Positions 52,614-63,992 of a DNA stretch of 64,000 nt are shown one piece after another. The notes under the pieces were generated by a model, which saw nothing but the letters and a program-made list of their open reading frames with translations, was not told where the DNA came from and did not search any database. Positions within the stretch are counted from its first letter, which is position 1, and the number at the start of each line of letters is the position of its first letter. The stretch comes from Ralstonia soli (lineage in GTDB: Bacteria; Pseudomonadota; Gammaproteobacteria; Burkholderiales; Burkholderiaceae): NCBI RefSeq assembly GCF_023955655.1, contig NZ_JAMXHT010000002.1, positions 660,060 to 724,059 of the forward strand. The letters run 5' to 3'. The position numbers and the translations under genes are program-made.

Positions 52614-53345
52614 ATGGATCACCCAATCGCCCCGTCCGGCCCACTGGATGCAGCGTCGTACCGTGAGCGCCTGCACGCCAGCACCTGGTTCGGCGCGCTG
52701 ACGGCCGCTCTGCAGGACGCGCTGATCGGCATTGCCGCCGTGCGACGCCTGGGCGCCGGGGAAATCCTCTTCCAGCGTGGCGACCCGCCTGACGGCCTGT
52801 ACTGCGTGGTGGAAGGCACGATCCGCATTGGTTCGACCAGCGCCGATGGGCGCGAAGCCCTGCTGGCGGTGCTGGAGCCCGTCAACTGGTTTGGCGAAAT
52901 CGGCGTGTTCGACCGTCAGCCCCGTACGCACGATGCCCGCGCCGACGGCAACACGACATTGCTGCACATGCCACAAGCCGCGCTGATCGCCCTGCTGGAC
53001 AGCACGCCGGCGCTGCTGCACGCCTTCGCCCTGCTGCTCACTCACAAGCTGCGCCTGACCTTCACCATCCTGGAAGAAACCGCCCTGCTGCCCGCCCCCG
53101 TGCGCGTGGCCCGGCGCCTGCTACTCATGGCCGATGGCTACGGCGATCTGCGCCTGGGTAGTCGCCGCGTGCTGCACGTGCCGCAGGAGCAGCTTGCACA
53201 ACTGTTGGCGCTGTCCCGCCAGACCGTCAACCAGGTACTCAAGGACTTGCAGGCGCGCGGCATGCTCAGACTGGCTTATGGCGAAATCGAACTGCTGGAC
53301 TTTGCCGGCCTGCAGGCGCTGGCCAACGCACCGGCCCGGGGGTGA
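52614..53345 (+). CDS. Crp/Fnr-family transcriptional regulator
   Basis: A 243-residue regulator with a cyclic-nucleotide-binding-like domain (about 25-145, RLGAGEILFQRGDPPDGLYCVVEG in part) and a C-terminal Crp-type winged helix (about 165-230, LAQLLALSRQTVNQVLKDLQARGML). No N-terminal Cys cluster is present, so it is not a Fnr-type oxygen sensor. I start at ATG 52614 (MDHPIAPSGP); the frame upstream has no family match. It lies 124 nt before the EF-G gene on the same strand. Confidence 0.85.
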   Translation: MDHPIAPSGPLDAASYRERLHASTWFGALTAALQDALIGIAAVRRLGAGEILFQRGDPPDGLYCVVEGTIRIGSTSADGREALLAVLEPVNWFGEIGVFDRQPRTHDARADGNTTLLHMPQAALIALLDSTPALLHAFALLLTHKLRLTFTILEETALLPAPVRVARRLLLMADGYGDLRLGSRRVLHVPQEQLAQLLALSRQTVNQVLKDLQARGMLRLAYGEIELLDFAGLQALANAPARG

Positions 53346-53389
53346 AATTTCATCCAATACCCCTACATGCGGTGAGATAGGAGGAATCC

Positions 53390-53395
53390 TATAAT
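53390..53395 (+). promoter_or_regulatory. Consensus -10 element upstream of the EF-G gene
   Basis: TATAAT lies 75 nt before the EF-G start. The -35 region is weak, and TAGGAGGAATCCTA (an inverted repeat, 53378-53391) overlaps the promoter and may bind a regulator. Confidence 0.5.
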
Positions 53396-53469
53396 GTGTT
53401 CCCACTCGCACATTCGCCCTTCGCATGGTGTGGAGACGGCGATGCGAGTCTTTCTCGAAGAGAACCATC

Positions 53470-55572
<2,103 letters not shown>

Positions 55573-55592
55573 CGCGCCGCGTTGTGCATGTG

Positions 55593-55622
55593 AAAACGGC
55601 CACCTTCGGGTGGCCGTTTTTT
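55593..55622. terminator. Bidirectional intrinsic terminator with UUCG loop
   Basis: AAAACGGCCACC-TTCG-GGTGGCCGTTTT has a 12-bp stem, a UUCG tetraloop and a T run, between the convergent EF-G and SLC13 genes. It should end both transcripts. Confidence 0.95.
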
Positions 55623-55626
55623 CTGT

Positions 55627-56784
55627 TCAGCGCAGCCACAGCAGCCACGCATACACGATACCTGCTGCGGCAACCAGAAACGGCATCGAGTACGCGTGAA
55701 AGACCCACCAGGCTTGCCGATCCCCCAGCATGCGCAAGGCAATCAGGTTGGCCAATGACCCGATCAGCGTTCCAAAGCCGCCCACGCTGACCGCAAAGGC
55801 AATCACCGGCCAGTCATGCGAATACTCGGCCAGCAGGATCGCCGCCGGCACGTTGCTGATGAACTGCGACACGCCAATGCCGGCCCAGTACAGATGCATC
55901 GGGTCGCTCAATGCCAGTGCGTCCAGCGCCTGCCGCACTGCGCCAAGCTGCGCCACCAGCCGCAGGTCGATGAACATCAGCATGAACACCAGCAGCAAGC
56001 CCCAGTCCACGCGCGCCAGCACGTAGCGCGCGCCGATGAGGTACAGCACGATCAGCCCGGCCGCCGCCGCCAATGGGTGACCCAAATCGGTCAGCACAAG
56101 GAACGGCACGTACAGCACGAGCGCCGGCAGCAGCAGGCGCTTGTGCAATTCCACGTCGGTGGTCTCGGCATGCAGGTGAATCTCCCTCGATGCAAACGCA
56201 AACCACGTCAGCGCCAGCAGCAGGACCATCAGCAGCAGGACCATCGGCGTCATCTGCCAGACGAATGCGCCAAACGACAGGCCCGACTGATGCCACAAAA
56301 AGAGGTTCTGCGGATTGCCGATCGGCGTGAGGGCTGAACCGGCATTGACCGCCAGCGCCTCGAAGATCACCAGCCGCGCCACGGGCAGCGTTGCCACCTG
56401 CCGCAGGCCGACCGTCAGCGGCACGATCACGAACAGCGCAACGTCGTTGGTCAGCACCGTCGAGAGCGCCGCCGAAGCGCCAACCAGGCTGAGCGCCAGC
56501 GCTCGCTCGCTACCGACCACTTCGACGAGGCGCGTGCCTAGCAATTGCAGCATGCCGCTGGCCTCTACCGCCTTGGTCAGGATCAGCAACCCAGCCAATG
56601 CGGCAATGGTGTGCCAATCCACCAGCGCGGGATAGTCGACGATGCGCCGGGGCGCCACGAGGGTCAGGGCGCCACAGATGACCAGCAGCGACCAGAAAAA
56701 AACGTCTTGCTTGAGGTGGTGCCAGAACGGCGGGTGATGCGGAACGGCTTGCGCCGTGTGCATGCGAGACGGACTGCCGTGCAT
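55627..56784 (-). CDS. SLC13/ArsB-type anion permease
   Basis: A 385-residue inner-membrane protein with about ten to eleven transmembrane segments. Features include LSTVLTNDVALFVIVPL and GSALTPIGNPQNLFLWHQ in the first half and SQFISNVPAAILLAEYS in the second, where the paired SNT/NVP-type hairpin motifs of citrate/sulfate/arsenite permeases (CitMHS, ArsB, SLC13) are expected. Substrate may be a dicarboxylate, sulfate or another anion. The start is uncertain: ATG 56784 and 56763 are both possible, and neither has a strong ribosome-binding site. Confidence 0.82.
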   Translation of the reverse strand: MHGSPSRMHTAQAVPHHPPFWHHLKQDVFFWSLLVICGALTLVAPRRIVDYPALVDWHTIAALAGLLILTKAVEASGMLQLLGTRLVEVVGSERALALSLVGASAALSTVLTNDVALFVIVPLTVGLRQVATLPVARLVIFEALAVNAGSALTPIGNPQNLFLWHQSGLSFGAFVWQMTPMVLLLMVLLLALTWFAFASREIHLHAETTDVELHKRLLLPALVLYVPFLVLTDLGHPLAAAAGLIVLYLIGARYVLARVDWGLLLVFMLMFIDLRLVAQLGAVRQALDALALSDPMHLYWAGIGVSQFISNVPAAILLAEYSHDWPVIAFAVSVGGFGTLIGSLANLIALRMLGDRQAWWVFHAYSMPFLVAAAGIVYAWLLWLR

Positions 56785-56924
56785 ACGAAGGGAAAGGAAA
56801 CGTTGGCGCAAACGCGCACAAACCAGCCGGGCGCGGTTTGCCCGGCCGATTTTACGTGCGACTGCCTCGTGCGCTCAACCACAGGCCGGGCGGACTTGCG
56901 TGCCCAGCCTGTGCGGGGTTCAGC

Positions 56925-57467
56925 TTACGATTCGCGCGAGCCGGATCCCGAACCGGGGCGGTCTGAGCCGCCCGACGTGCCGCCAGACGAACCACCCGCA
57001 GCCGGCCGGTCAGAGCCGGTCATGCGCGAGCGGTCTTCCGTGCTGCCGCCAGCGTGTGGCGCACCTTGCTGGCCGGCTTGGCTGTGAGAAGCGCCCGGAT
57101 GATAAGCCGACTGCGGATGGCGCTCCGGCCCACGATACTGGCCTGCCAGACCATGACCGCCGGTGCCACCCATGCCCTGCTCCGAACGCTCGTGGCCGGC
57201 CTCGGCCCCACCGCCGCTTTGCAGCGGCTGGGTCGGGTGGCTGGCGATCACGCGTTCGATCTCGGCCACGGCCTCGCGCGGCGCCAGTACGACTTCCAGC
57301 CCCAGCGCGCCGGCCACGGCCATCAGCGTCGACAGGCGGGGATCAGCACGACCGGATTCCGCGCGCAAATACGCTTCGCGGGAGATACCGGCCATCTTGG
57401 CGACATCTTCCTGTTTGAGCTTGCGCGACTTGCGCAGACTGTGCAACTGCTTGAAAGGCTGTTCCAT
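56925..57467 (-). CDS. XRE-family helix-turn-helix protein with a low-complexity tail
   Basis: A 180-residue protein. The first 65 residues are an XRE/Cro-type HTH (LKQEDVAKMAGISREAYLRAESGRADPRLST in two adjoining parts). The rest (about 85-180) is rich in Gly, Ser, Gln, His and Arg with no fold, ending in SGSGSGSRES. I start at ATG 57467, preceded by AGGAG. HTHs of this size are often antitoxins or repressors, but no toxin gene is next to it; the tail is unusual for the family. It is isolated, with SLC13 downstream. Confidence 0.72.
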   Translation of the reverse strand: MEQPFKQLHSLRKSRKLKQEDVAKMAGISREAYLRAESGRADPRLSTLMAVAGALGLEVVLAPREAVAEIERVIASHPTQPLQSGGGAEAGHERSEQGMGGTGGHGLAGQYRGPERHPQSAYHPGASHSQAGQQGAPHAGGSTEDRSRMTGSDRPAAGGSSGGTSGGSDRPGSGSGSRES

Positions 57468-58020
57468 CTGTTCGCTCCTGCACCTGAGATGGGAAACACC
57501 GCCGGGTTGGAACCCGAACGATGGGCGGAAAATATGCGGATCCGGTGGTCTGCACCAAGGCCCGCGGTCATACACCGCGCGGCAGCGGCGGCCATGTCTT
57601 CCATGCACGCCGTTGCACACGTTTTTGGGGGCGGCCTCCGTGATGTGTTTTCTACAGAGTAGACGTAATTTCGACTGCACCCAATATCGACGCGTGATGA
57701 AAACGCACCACGTCACCCTGATTATGGTGACAAGGCGCGCCGAGGGTCAGTTCCCTCATAGATGCCGTTTTCTTCGCTTGCCGGGCCATTTTTGTGACGC
57801 CTCAAGCGCAAATCGTTGCACCCACACCGCGTTTCGTCGATCCGCGCTTGCCCTATCCACCGATCGGCGGGTGCCGGGCGGCAAGGGACCGCCTGCGGCT
57901 CCACCGTCACGGGGCAGACGGCCGCGCGTGTTTTGCGTCACGCAATTGCCGTGCCGGACGTGACGCAGCGGACAGTTGCAGAAATAAGCACGGCCGGCAG
58001 GCCACCGGCCTCGCGCAGGC
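57468..58020. other. Intergenic region between the XRE gene and dnaE2
   Basis: 553 nt with no gene I can support. It contains GTCACC-N8-GGTGAC (57712-57731) and the palindrome TTGCGTCACGCAA (57933-57945), either of which could be an operator, plus AT-richer parts near 57650-57680 that may hold the XRE promoter. Confidence 0.4.
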
Positions 58021-61000
58021 TCAGTGGAAATCCCGGCTGGAGGTCGCCAGGCGGCCCAGAAGTGGGGTCAGGTCCACCAGATGCTGCGCGACGAGATGCC
58101 GCGTTTCCCGCTCACACTGCCATTTGCCGTAGACGCCCAGCAGTTGGGCGTTCAGCACCTCACGGCGCTGGCGCTCGATCAGGTGCGGCCATAGGATGAC
58201 GTTGATGGCGCCGGTCTCATCCTCGATGGAAACGAAGATCGTGCCGTTGGCGGTGCCTGGCCGCTGCCGCACGGTAACGATGCCGCAGGCGCGCGCCAGT
58301 TGCCCGTTGCGGTAGCCGGCCAGTGTGGCCGCCGTAGCAAAGCGCATGCGTTCGAGCCGCGCACGCAGCAGCCCCACCGGATGGTTCTGCAATGACAGGC
58401 CCAGGCTGCCGTAGTCGGCCATGACCTCTTCGCCGATGGGTGGCGCAGGGAGCACGAGCGGCGCCTCCACCGGGCGGGCCTGGCGCAGCAGCGCGTGATC
58501 CCGCCCGGGCTCCTGCAGCGCGAGCGTCTGCCACAGTGCTTGGCGACGATGCCCCGCCAGCGGTTTAAGCGCATTGGCCGCGGCCAGCACGTTCAGGTCG
58601 TGGCGATCGAGTGCGGCACGGTGGGCCAGATCTTCCACGCTGGTGAACGGCGCCTGGGCACGCGCCGCTTCGATGCGTTCGGCAGCCGGCCGACGCATGC
58701 CGCGAATGCAATTCAGGCCGAGGCGGATGTCGGGCTGCCCGGTGCCATCGTCATCGGCGCGGAGGTGCAGCGTGCTGTCCCACGCGCTGGCCGTGACGTC
58801 CACTGGTAGCACGCGCACCCGGCTGCGGCGCGCCTCCTGCACCAGTTGCGACGGCGAGTAGAACCCCATCGGCTGGCTGTTGAGCAGCGCGGCAAAGAAC
58901 GCCGCCGGTTCGTGGCATTTCAGATAGCTGCTGACATAGGCTAGCTTGGCGAAGCCGGCGGCGTGGCTTTCGGGGAAACCGTATTCGGCGAAGCCTTCCA
59001 TCTGGCTGCACAGTGCTTCGACGAAGGCACGGTCGTAACCTTTCTTGTTGACCATCGTGTTCAACAAGCGCTCCTGGTGATCTGTGAGATTCCCTTTGCG
59101 GTTCCAGTTGGCCATGTCGCGGCGCAGGCGATCAGCATCATCGGCAGAAAACTCGCCCGCCTCCATGGCGATCTCCATGACCTGCTCCTGGAAGATCGGT
59201 ACACCCAGCGTGCGTTCGAGTACGGCTTTCACCTCCGGGCCTGGATATATCACGCAATCGGTATTGCCATTACGCACGGCCTCTCGCCGCTGCAGATACG
59301 GATGCACCATGCCACCCTGGATCGGTCCTGGGCGCACGATGGCTACCTGGATTACCAGGTCGTAATACTTTTCTGGCCGCAAGCGCGGCAACATGGATTG
59401 CTGCGCGCGCGATTCGATCTGGAACACGCCGATGGTCTCGGCGCGGCAGATCATCTTGTAGGTGTCCTCGTCCTCCTTGGGCAAGTCCTGCATGGCGAGC
59501 TTGTTGGCCGTTTTGTAACGCGCCCGGCGACCAGGAAGTGCGTCCACCATATCGAGTGTGCGGCGAATAGCGGTCAACATGCCCAGCGCCAACACATCGA
59601 CCTTCAATAAACGCAGCGATTCGAGATCGTTTTTGTCCCACTGGATAACGCGGCGGTTTTCCATGGCCGCGTTCTCAATCGGCACCAGGCGCGAGAGCTT
59701 GTTTTGCGCGATCACGAATCCGCCCACGTGCTGTGACAAGTGGCGTGGAAAACCGCGCAGCTCACTCACCAGTTCGGCCCAGCGCAGCACCAGCGGCGAC
59801 TCTGGGTCCAGCCCCTGCTGGCCTGCACGCTCGGCAAACTCCTTTCGGCTGTCCCACCACGCCTGCCCTTTTGCCACTTGCTCGATGATGCCAAGATCGA
59901 TGCCGAGCGCGCGGCCGACATCGCGCAATGCGCTGCGCGTGCGGTAAGTGATGAGCGCAGCGGCCAACGCGGTGCGTGTCACACCGTATTTTTTGTAGAT
60001 GTACTGGATGACCTCTTCGCGGCGCTGGTGCTCGAAGTCGACGTCGATATCGGGCGGCTCGTTGCGTGCGCGAGAGAGGAAGCGCGCGAACAGCGTGTTG
60101 CCGTCGCTCGGATCCACCTCCGTGATTCCCAGGCAGTAGCACACCGCTGAGTTGGCCGCCGAGCCACGTCCCTGACAGAGAATCTTCTCATTACGTGCAA
60201 ACTTCACCACGTCATAGACGGTCAGGAAGAATGGCTCGTAACCCAGTTCGGCAATTAGAGCGAGTTCTTTCTGAATCTGCGCGAGCACCTTGTCAGGCAC
60301 ACCGTCTGGATAGCGGCGCTCGGCACCCGCCATGGTTTCTGCATGCAGATACGCAGCGGGCGTCATGCCTTCAGGCACGACTTCGCGTGGATATTCGTAT
60401 TTGATGTCGTCGAGCGAGAACTTGCACAAATCGGCCAGTTCCACACTGCGCTGCAAGGCGCGGACACCACGTTCACCCTGGTAGAAAAACGCAAGCTGCA
60501 TGCGCGTGCGCATCGCCTGCTCCGCACTGGGCGCGAGTTCCAGCCCGCATTCGGCCAGCGGTTTGGACAAGCGAATGGCCGTCAGCACGTCATGCAACGG
60601 CTTGCGCTGACGCGAGTGCATCTGCACGCCACCGGTGGCGACCATGGGCACGTCAGTCTGCTCCGACACGGCTGCCACCGTGCCGCGATGGCGGTCATCC
60701 GCATGGCGCAGCGGCATCTCCAGCGCCATCGACAGCCGATCGCCAAATACGCGCTGGCACCACAGCGCCTGGGCCCGCAGTTGCTGCGGATTGGGATCGT
60801 AGTCAGGCAGCAGGATCGCCAGACAGTCGGGCACACCACGCAGGTGGGCGAGCTCGCCCCTGGGCGCGGCCAGGTCATCGGCCAGCAGGCGGTATTCCCC
60901 CTTGGGGGCGGCCAGCCGCGCATGCGTGATGACCTCGCTCAGGTTGCCGTAGCCCTCAATGTTCTGCGCCAGCAGCACCAGCCGCAGCCAAGGCTCACCA

Positions 61001-61248
61001 TGGGCATCGCGCACCGTAACCCGGCTGCCGATGATGAGCTTCAGGTCATATTCCTTGGCAGCCACGAGGGCGCGTGCGGTGCCGGCCACGGAGCATTCGT
61101 CGGTCAGCGCCAGCGCCTGATACCCATACAGCTTGGCGCGCTCGACCAGCTCGTGCGGATGCGAGGCGCCCCTCAGGAACGTGAAGTTGCTGATGCAATG
61201 CAACTCGGCGTAATCGGGCAGCCGAGGCAGTGGCGTGGTCGTTGCCAT
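58021..61248 (-). CDS. dnaE2: Error-prone DNA polymerase DnaE2
   Basis: A 1075-residue C-family polymerase. The PHP domain is at the N-terminus (LHCISNFTFLRGASHPHELVERA, in parts, then LTDECSVAG). The palm carries PDIDVDF near residue 400 with the catalytic Asp pair, and VRPGPIQGGMVHPYLQRR and fingers follow, with an OB fold at the C-terminus (GIVTVRQRPGTANGTIFVSIED, in part). It lacks the long C-terminal tail of replicative DnaE. With ImuA and ImuB it performs damage-induced, mutagenic lesion bypass. It starts 6 nt after the imuB stop, under the same SOS promoter. Confidence 0.94.
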   Translation of the reverse strand: MATTTPLPRLPDYAELHCISNFTFLRGASHPHELVERAKLYGYQALALTDECSVAGTARALVAAKEYDLKLIIGSRVTVRDAHGEPWLRLVLLAQNIEGYGNLSEVITHARLAAPKGEYRLLADDLAAPRGELAHLRGVPDCLAILLPDYDPNPQQLRAQALWCQRVFGDRLSMALEMPLRHADDRHRGTVAAVSEQTDVPMVATGGVQMHSRQRKPLHDVLTAIRLSKPLAECGLELAPSAEQAMRTRMQLAFFYQGERGVRALQRSVELADLCKFSLDDIKYEYPREVVPEGMTPAAYLHAETMAGAERRYPDGVPDKVLAQIQKELALIAELGYEPFFLTVYDVVKFARNEKILCQGRGSAANSAVCYCLGITEVDPSDGNTLFARFLSRARNEPPDIDVDFEHQRREEVIQYIYKKYGVTRTALAAALITYRTRSALRDVGRALGIDLGIIEQVAKGQAWWDSRKEFAERAGQQGLDPESPLVLRWAELVSELRGFPRHLSQHVGGFVIAQNKLSRLVPIENAAMENRRVIQWDKNDLESLRLLKVDVLALGMLTAIRRTLDMVDALPGRRARYKTANKLAMQDLPKEDEDTYKMICRAETIGVFQIESRAQQSMLPRLRPEKYYDLVIQVAIVRPGPIQGGMVHPYLQRREAVRNGNTDCVIYPGPEVKAVLERTLGVPIFQEQVMEIAMEAGEFSADDADRLRRDMANWNRKGNLTDHQERLLNTMVNKKGYDRAFVEALCSQMEGFAEYGFPESHAAGFAKLAYVSSYLKCHEPAAFFAALLNSQPMGFYSPSQLVQEARRSRVRVLPVDVTASAWDSTLHLRADDDGTGQPDIRLGLNCIRGMRRPAAERIEAARAQAPFTSVEDLAHRAALDRHDLNVLAAANALKPLAGHRRQALWQTLALQEPGRDHALLRQARPVEAPLVLPAPPIGEEVMADYGSLGLSLQNHPVGLLRARLERMRFATAATLAGYRNGQLARACGIVTVRQRPGTANGTIFVSIEDETGAINVILWPHLIERQRREVLNAQLLGVYGKWQCERETRHLVAQHLVDLTPLLGRLATSSRDFH

Positions 61249-61254
61249 GACGCC

Positions 61255-62829
61255 TCAGCCGAACAGGCCGTGCAGATACCAGCGGGCGTCTTCCTCTCCC
61301 GCGCTGGCAGAGACGCGCTCGCGATACACCCAGTAGCGCACGCCCCCCTCTCCTTCGGCGATGAAGTAGTCGCGCTTGATGAGGTCGTCGTCCCACCAGC
61401 CGGATTCAATGCGCTCGGGCATCGACACCAGCCGCAGCAACCCGCGGTAATACGGATAGTGCTGACGCGTCAGCAGCGGGATCGGCTTTTCCAGCAGCCA
61501 CAGCGGGCGCTCGGGCTGTTGCGCGTGCCATTGCGCCAGCGCCTGACGCGCGGCCGCGCGGCTCTGCGCGGTGGTGGCAGCACTCACCTCGATCCAGTGG
61601 TTGGCACGCTCGGGACGGTGGTCGGCACACGGCTGCGGGTGCCGCACGTTGTCGGCACCCAGCCGCGCGATGAGCGTGTCGAGCAGGCGCGCAGCATCTT
61701 CGGCGCGGCCGCCGGGCTCGGGAAACAACGAGTCTGTGGGAGGGCTAAGCGGCGTGGCGTCCGTCACCGTCAGGCGCAGCTCGACCACCGGGGCGATCAG
61801 CGTGATCCGATGTACGCGCTCGTGCAGCACGCGCGACAGGTGTGCCAGCGTGCGGACCGGCTGCGCCAGCGCGATCTCCACCGGCGTGGATGATGCGTCA
61901 TCTTCACTGCTACGGCCGCGCCGGCGCTCGTGCTCCAGCGTGAGCCGGTAGTTCTTGGCCCCCAGTTGATGCGCTGACAGCCAGCCCACCAGCTGCAGCA
62001 GTAGTTGCTCCGATGCAGCCAGCACACCTTCGGCGCTATCGATACGGCCCGGCAGCTCCAATGGCACGTCAAAGCGCAGCGGCGCGGCAAACCACGTGAA
62101 GCTCTCGTGCCCATCGCCATACGCTGCGTCGAGCGTATCGACCAGCAGTGGCCCGCAGCGTCGGCGCAGGCCACTCCGTGGCAAATCGCGCAAATCGGCC
62201 AACGTGCGGCAGCCCAGGCCTTCGAGCCAATCAGACCGCGTGAGGCGCGCCACTGCATCAACCGACAACCCATCGAGCAACGCCGACAAACGCGCCTGCC
62301 GTACCGCACGCCGCACGCATCCCGAGCGCGCGGGTATGTGACGGCGCCCACGCACCTGGGCTGGCCACGCGCTGGCAAGCCACGCCGCACCACGTGCCGT
62401 CGGCCCAGCGCCGAGCTGTGGCATGGCGCCCAGCCGCACCGCGCAATATTTCACCGCCCGACACAAAGCGCGATGCCCACCGAACAGACGTAAGCTGGCT
62501 TCGACCTCCAGCAGCACGGTCGCTTCATCCACCACATCCAACGTCACATGTGGTGTGAATGCCAGCAACGCCAGCGCCAGCGATTGCATCAGCCTAGCCT
62601 CGCCCTCCAAATCGCGCTCGAGCTGCATGGCGTGCGGCACCAACGCCTGCGCACCAGCCCGGCGCATGCCTGCGTGCACGCCCCCGCGCATCGCCAGACG
62701 GTTGGCCGACACCACGCGCTCCTGCTCCAGCACCACCACCGGCAACGGCAGCGCGGCCGGGTCAGACCACCGGGGTCGAAGCGCGTCGAGCGGGAGACGG
62801 GGCAGATGCACCGCGATCCAGAACGGCAT
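61255..62829 (-). CDS. imuB: ImuB, Y-family polymerase-like mutasome scaffold
   Basis: A 524-residue Y-family homologue (MPFWIAVHLPRLPLDAL start). The positions that hold catalytic acids in active Y-family polymerases carry VHLPRLP and other non-acidic residues, so it should be inactive as a polymerase. It acts as a hub that joins the clamp, ImuA and DnaE2. PTDSLFPE near residue 395 may be a degenerate clamp-binding motif. I start at ATG 62829; the gene then overlaps imuA by 68 nt, unusually long for this cassette. Confidence 0.88.
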   Translation of the reverse strand: MPFWIAVHLPRLPLDALRPRWSDPAALPLPVVVLEQERVVSANRLAMRGGVHAGMRRAGAQALVPHAMQLERDLEGEARLMQSLALALLAFTPHVTLDVVDEATVLLEVEASLRLFGGHRALCRAVKYCAVRLGAMPQLGAGPTARGAAWLASAWPAQVRGRRHIPARSGCVRRAVRQARLSALLDGLSVDAVARLTRSDWLEGLGCRTLADLRDLPRSGLRRRCGPLLVDTLDAAYGDGHESFTWFAAPLRFDVPLELPGRIDSAEGVLAASEQLLLQLVGWLSAHQLGAKNYRLTLEHERRRGRSSEDDASSTPVEIALAQPVRTLAHLSRVLHERVHRITLIAPVVELRLTVTDATPLSPPTDSLFPEPGGRAEDAARLLDTLIARLGADNVRHPQPCADHRPERANHWIEVSAATTAQSRAAARQALAQWHAQQPERPLWLLEKPIPLLTRQHYPYYRGLLRLVSMPERIESGWWDDDLIKRDYFIAEGEGGVRYWVYRERVSASAGEEDARWYLHGLFG

Positions 62830-63718
62830 GATCGAAGGTGTCCTGATCAATAGCGTCCGACAAGGCATCGAACGCAACAGAAGACGAAGAAGACGACAGC
62901 GCGGCCAGCAACTCCGCAGTGGCCGGGTCCATGGTGAACGGCTCGACGGGCTGCACAGGCAAGGACCGCACGGAAGCACGACCGGCCCGCAACGGATCCG
63001 CCAACGGCAGCAGCAACGGCGATTCACGCAGCGGCCCGCGCCGCTTGTGAAAGAGGATGGACAACACATCATTGCCGGCCGGCTCCAGCCCCAGACGCAG
63101 CACTGCCGGCGACGACTCGCGCAACGCCTGCGCCGGGCGAAACACCCAAATGGCGCTCTCACCCGCCTGCGCCAACACCTGCAGCCGACGCAACGCCCCG
63201 GGGCGCGCCTGGTTCAACCAGATCAGCACGCCACCAAAAGCCTGACTACGCACGATCTGCTCAGCCGCCCACAGCAGGTCTGCCGGCTTGTCGGCGCGCA
63301 CCCAGACGATCTGCTCCGGAGAAAAATCCCAGCCCACAAGCCGCACTGCATTGGGTAGATACGGGGGCCCGACCAGAGCAATGCGCCCTGCCCCCCTACA
63401 CAGCGTGGACAAGGCCGGGCGCAGCAAGCGGCATTCACCAATACCGGGCTGCGGGCACAGCAACTCGGTCAAGCCGCCAAGCGGCCAACCGTCCCCAGGC
63501 AGTTCGACATTCAACGCGTCATAACCGGTGGCAAGGACGCGCCCGCTACCTCGCGCCAAACTTCCGGCGCGCCACAGCGCCGGATGCAGTGTTTCGGGCG
63601 CCGGCACCGTCCTAGCTTTCCGTATGGGCAGACGTGATCCGCACACCGCGTGACCAACGAGGACAGGGAGTTCCACCGCATCTTCGGCGAGAAAAAAAGA
63701 CGAGGACAGCGCAAGCAT
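62762..63718 (-). CDS. imuA: ImuA, mutasome accessory protein (SulA/RecA-like fold)
   Basis: A 318-residue protein with a RecA-like fold: ELPGDGWPLGGLTELL near residue 70-85, GRIALVGPPYLPNAVRLVGW and VWVRADKPADLLWAAEQIVRSQAFGGVL (in part), as in ImuA proteins of betaproteobacteria. It supports ImuB-DnaE2 mutagenesis. I start at ATG 63718, since an earlier start would lie upstream of the SOS box. The C-terminal 22 residues overlap the imuB start region in another frame. Confidence 0.85.
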   Translation of the reverse strand: MLALSSSFFLAEDAVELPVLVGHAVCGSRLPIRKARTVPAPETLHPALWRAGSLARGSGRVLATGYDALNVELPGDGWPLGGLTELLCPQPGIGECRLLRPALSTLCRGAGRIALVGPPYLPNAVRLVGWDFSPEQIVWVRADKPADLLWAAEQIVRSQAFGGVLIWLNQARPGALRRLQVLAQAGESAIWVFRPAQALRESSPAVLRLGLEPAGNDVLSILFHKRRGPLRESPLLLPLADPLRAGRASVRSLPVQPVEPFTMDPATAELLAALSSSSSSVAFDALSDAIDQDTFDHAVLDRGASAPSPARRASTPVV

Positions 63719-63744
63719 GACAACACCAAGGCAGGATAGATGAA

Positions 63745-63764
63745 TACTGTATAAATATACAGTA
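63745..63764 (-). promoter_or_regulatory. LexA (SOS) box of the imuA-imuB-dnaE2 operon
   Basis: TACTGTATAAATATACAGTA is an almost perfect palindrome of the CTGT-N8-ACAG type recognised by proteobacterial LexA, 27 nt upstream of the imuA start. It should repress the cassette until DNA damage triggers LexA cleavage. Confidence 0.93.
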
Positions 63765-63827
63765 TGCCTGCTTCTCAAGGGTCCATATCTGCTTGAGTGA
63801 GTTCCGGAATTCGCAGCGCCAGAGGAC

Positions 63828-63860
63828 GATTGTGATCAAGAGCCGCCTTGAGCCACAATC
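63828..63860. terminator. Hairpin between imuA and the M20 remnant
   Basis: GATTGTG (63828-63834) with CACAATC (63854-63860), and inner CAAG/CTTG, form a bulged stem-loop. No T run; role unclear. Confidence 0.3.
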
Positions 63861-63875
63861 CAAGCGCGAGGCAGG

Positions 63876-63992
63876 CATGGGCTGGGGCCGTGCATGCTGC
63901 ACAACCCGAGTTACGACTTCAACGACGCGCTGCTGCCGTTGGGGGCGACGTACTGGGTGAGGCTGGTGGAGCGGTACCTGGGGCGATCCTGA
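63876..63992 (+). pseudogene. C-terminal remnant of an M20-family peptidase/amidohydrolase
   Basis: One frame gives CMLHNPSYDFNDALLPLGAT then YWVRLVERYLGRS and a stop at 63990-63992, the last 30 or so residues of hippurate-hydrolase-like M20 metallopeptidases. Upstream of it are the SOS promoter and a hairpin, with no room for the first 350 residues, so this is a truncated remnant. Confidence 0.6.
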
